From QKMZ01 sp012965515 (GTDB lineage Bacteria > Cyanobacteriota > Vampirovibrionia > Obscuribacterales > Obscuribacteraceae): 64,000 nucleotides of DNA. The stretch lies in NCBI GenBank assembly GCA_937879965.1, contig CALFMP010000007.1, forward strand, positions 156,688 through 220,687. Direction: 5' to 3'. The position numbers were made by a program, and so were the translations under genes. Of this stretch, positions 63,288 through 64,000 are shown piece after piece. The notes under the pieces are model-generated. The model was not told the origin of the DNA, did no database searches, and worked only from the letters and a program-made list of their open reading frames with translations. Each line of letters begins with the position of its first letter. Position 1 is the stretch's first letter.

Positions 63288-63309
63288 GGTACAAATCTGG
63301 AATTTTTTG
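63288..63309 (-). promoter_or_regulatory. Shared upstream motif, copy D
   Basis: Plus strand GGTACAAATCTGG then AATTTTTTG. It is the most diverged of the four inverse copies and lies 141 bases before the GntR-like start. Confidence 0.4.
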
Positions 63310-63332
63310 TTGATTTTCCGTGTATGCGAGAT

Positions 63333-63533
63333 CTATACGCTGACGCATATTTCCATCGCGCAACTCGCAAGGTACTCATCCACGTTGCTTGCTAAAGGCA
63401 GTGCTTTGACTGTTTCTCTATAGTCGATGAACTCGAGAAATGGCTGTTCTGGTGTGCTTTCTGCGTGATACATTTCAAAGATTTGCTTGCCGATTGTTTT
63501 TACAGCAGACATTGTTTCGTTGTCAGAACTCAT
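63333..63533 (-). CDS. Small hypothetical protein, second of a coupled pair
   Basis: 66 residues, starting MSSDNETMSAVKTIGKQIFE, with a Pro/Glu/Phe-rich middle (TPEQPFLEFIDYRETV) and a short Cys-containing tail. The ATG overlaps the stop of the preceding gene by 4 nt (ATGA at 63530-63533), which supports translation. No family recognised. Confidence 0.5.
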   Translation of the reverse strand: MSSDNETMSAVKTIGKQIFEMYHAESTPEQPFLEFIDYRETVKALPLASNVDEYLASCAMEICVSV

Positions 63534-63763
63534 GCTGACACCTCAGCACTTTGCTTTACTTCAGCAGCTACAGTTTGGAATAAATCCAACAGTAGATTTA
63601 CTTCCGGCAAGATTCCAGCAGAAACTAGACTCGCACTTGCAGTTGCTGCTACTGCACTGGAATTGAATTGAGCATTAGATAAGAACAACTCAAAATCCCA
63701 GGGACTGGTAGCAATTAAAGTCGTTCCGGCAAACAAAGAACCTTCGGTAGCAATCTCTTTCAT
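63530..63763 (-). CDS. Small hypothetical protein, first of a coupled pair
   Basis: 77 residues, starting MKEIATEGSLFAGTTLIATS, then an Ala/Ser/Val-rich hydrophobic stretch (SSAVAATASASLVSAGILP) and an amphipathic end (LLLDLFQTVAAEVKQSAEVS). A GGAGG box lies 8 bases upstream of the ATG, and a shared upstream motif lies 116 bases before it. The size and composition could fit a secreted peptide precursor or a small membrane-interacting protein, but nothing identifies it. Confidence 0.55.
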   Translation of the reverse strand: MKEIATEGSLFAGTTLIATSPWDFELFLSNAQFNSSAVAATASASLVSAGILPEVNLLLDLFQTVAAEVKQSAEVSA

Positions 63764-63782
63764 TTAAGTAGCCTCCGTTAGA

Positions 63783-63794
63783 CGCCTTGCAAGG
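63783..63794. promoter_or_regulatory. Perfect 12-bp palindrome upstream of the small-gene pair
   Basis: GCCTTGCAAGGC lies 20 bases before the ATG at 63763 and between it and the shared motif. It could be an operator or part of a leader hairpin. Confidence 0.35.
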
Positions 63795-63878
63795 CGCCGG
63801 AGTAGAATCGGGGTTTGGGGGGAGCGGGCACAGTTCTTACTGTGCAACCATAGTAACTTCACCGGTCGGAAGATTTCT

Positions 63879-63900
63879 GGAACAATTTGTGCATTTTTTG
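63879..63900 (-). promoter_or_regulatory. Shared upstream motif, copy E
   Basis: Plus strand GGAACAATTTGTG then CATTTTTTG, 116 bases before the start of the small-gene pair. It matches copy A at 18-19 of 22 positions. Confidence 0.55.
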
Positions 63901-63968
63901 TGAATGCAAAATCTGGCTGGTCCAGGCAACCAGTTGCGGCTGGAAGCGATTTCGAGAACCTATATAAT

Positions 63969-63992
63969 GTAGGGTCGACGCCATGCGTCGAC
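63969..63992. repeat. REP-like palindrome at window end
   Basis: GTAGGGTCGACGCCATGCGT followed by CGACC. It is the same design as GTAGGGGCGATGCCATGCAT at 7191, with compensating changes in both arms (GTCGACG/CGTCGAC versus GGCGATG/CATCGCC). Confidence 0.5.
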
Positions 63993-64000
63993 CGCTTATT

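Overview
The window is bacterial DNA, coding on both strands, with no rRNA or tRNA gene that I could recognise. It combines ordinary metabolic genes with large secreted repeat proteins, lipoproteins, TPR proteins, a LysM protein and a Gly-rich cell-wall hydrolase. This mix would fit a Melainabacteria/Obscuribacterales-like lineage or another little-cultivated group with an outer membrane. That placement is an impression from protein style, not a tested result.

Layout. 0-0.3 kb holds the tail of a transposase. 0.6-5.4 kb carries an RND efflux permease and its membrane-fusion adaptor, with a TetR-type palindrome inside the adaptor promoter. 5.6-8.5 kb carries a Cys/Met-metabolism PLP enzyme behind a structured leader that ends in a terminator, then aspartokinase (lysC), both bordered by GC-rich palindromic repeats. 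8.6-10 kb has a ferritin-like protein and a P-loop kinase. 10.2-14.7 kb is a decaying accessory region with a DUF2971 pseudogene, a truncated HD-hydrolase, a trypsin-like protease and hypothetical proteins.

14.8-50.2 kb is dominated by an Rhs (YD-repeat) locus. One complete operon lies at 50.2-38.8 kb: a LamG/chitobiase-like secreted protein, a 2615-residue C39-peptidase/Rhs protein, and a small secreted protein. Three 5'-truncated rhs copies (15.8-16.9, 21.1-22.0 and 26.4-30.4 kb) keep the Rhs core but carry unrelated C-termini, and two of them are followed by a small membrane or lipoprotein gene. Two orphan copies begin at the same point of the core. Between these copies lie a HigBA-like toxin-antitoxin pair, two paralogous DUF4102-type integrases, an intact IS66 element with an 8-bp target duplication, an IS110 remnant, a deeply nested hairpin, and an apparent integrative element (about 30.5-38.7 kb) with a Xer-type recombinase, ribbon-helix-helix protein, ATPase and primase. 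The whole looks like a cassette reservoir for a polymorphic secreted protein.

50.5-53.5 kb holds two tandem arrays of DUF4379-type zinc ribbons. 53.6-57.4 kb holds a TPR protein and an unusual double sensor kinase in which one half keeps the ATPase and the other keeps the phospho-acceptor histidine. 57.5-64 kb is a group of cell-envelope or hypothetical genes (cell-wall hydrolase, Asn/Gly-rich protein, LysM protein, GntR/MocR-like regulator, two tiny coupled genes). Five of these share a 22-bp upstream motif and may form one regulon.
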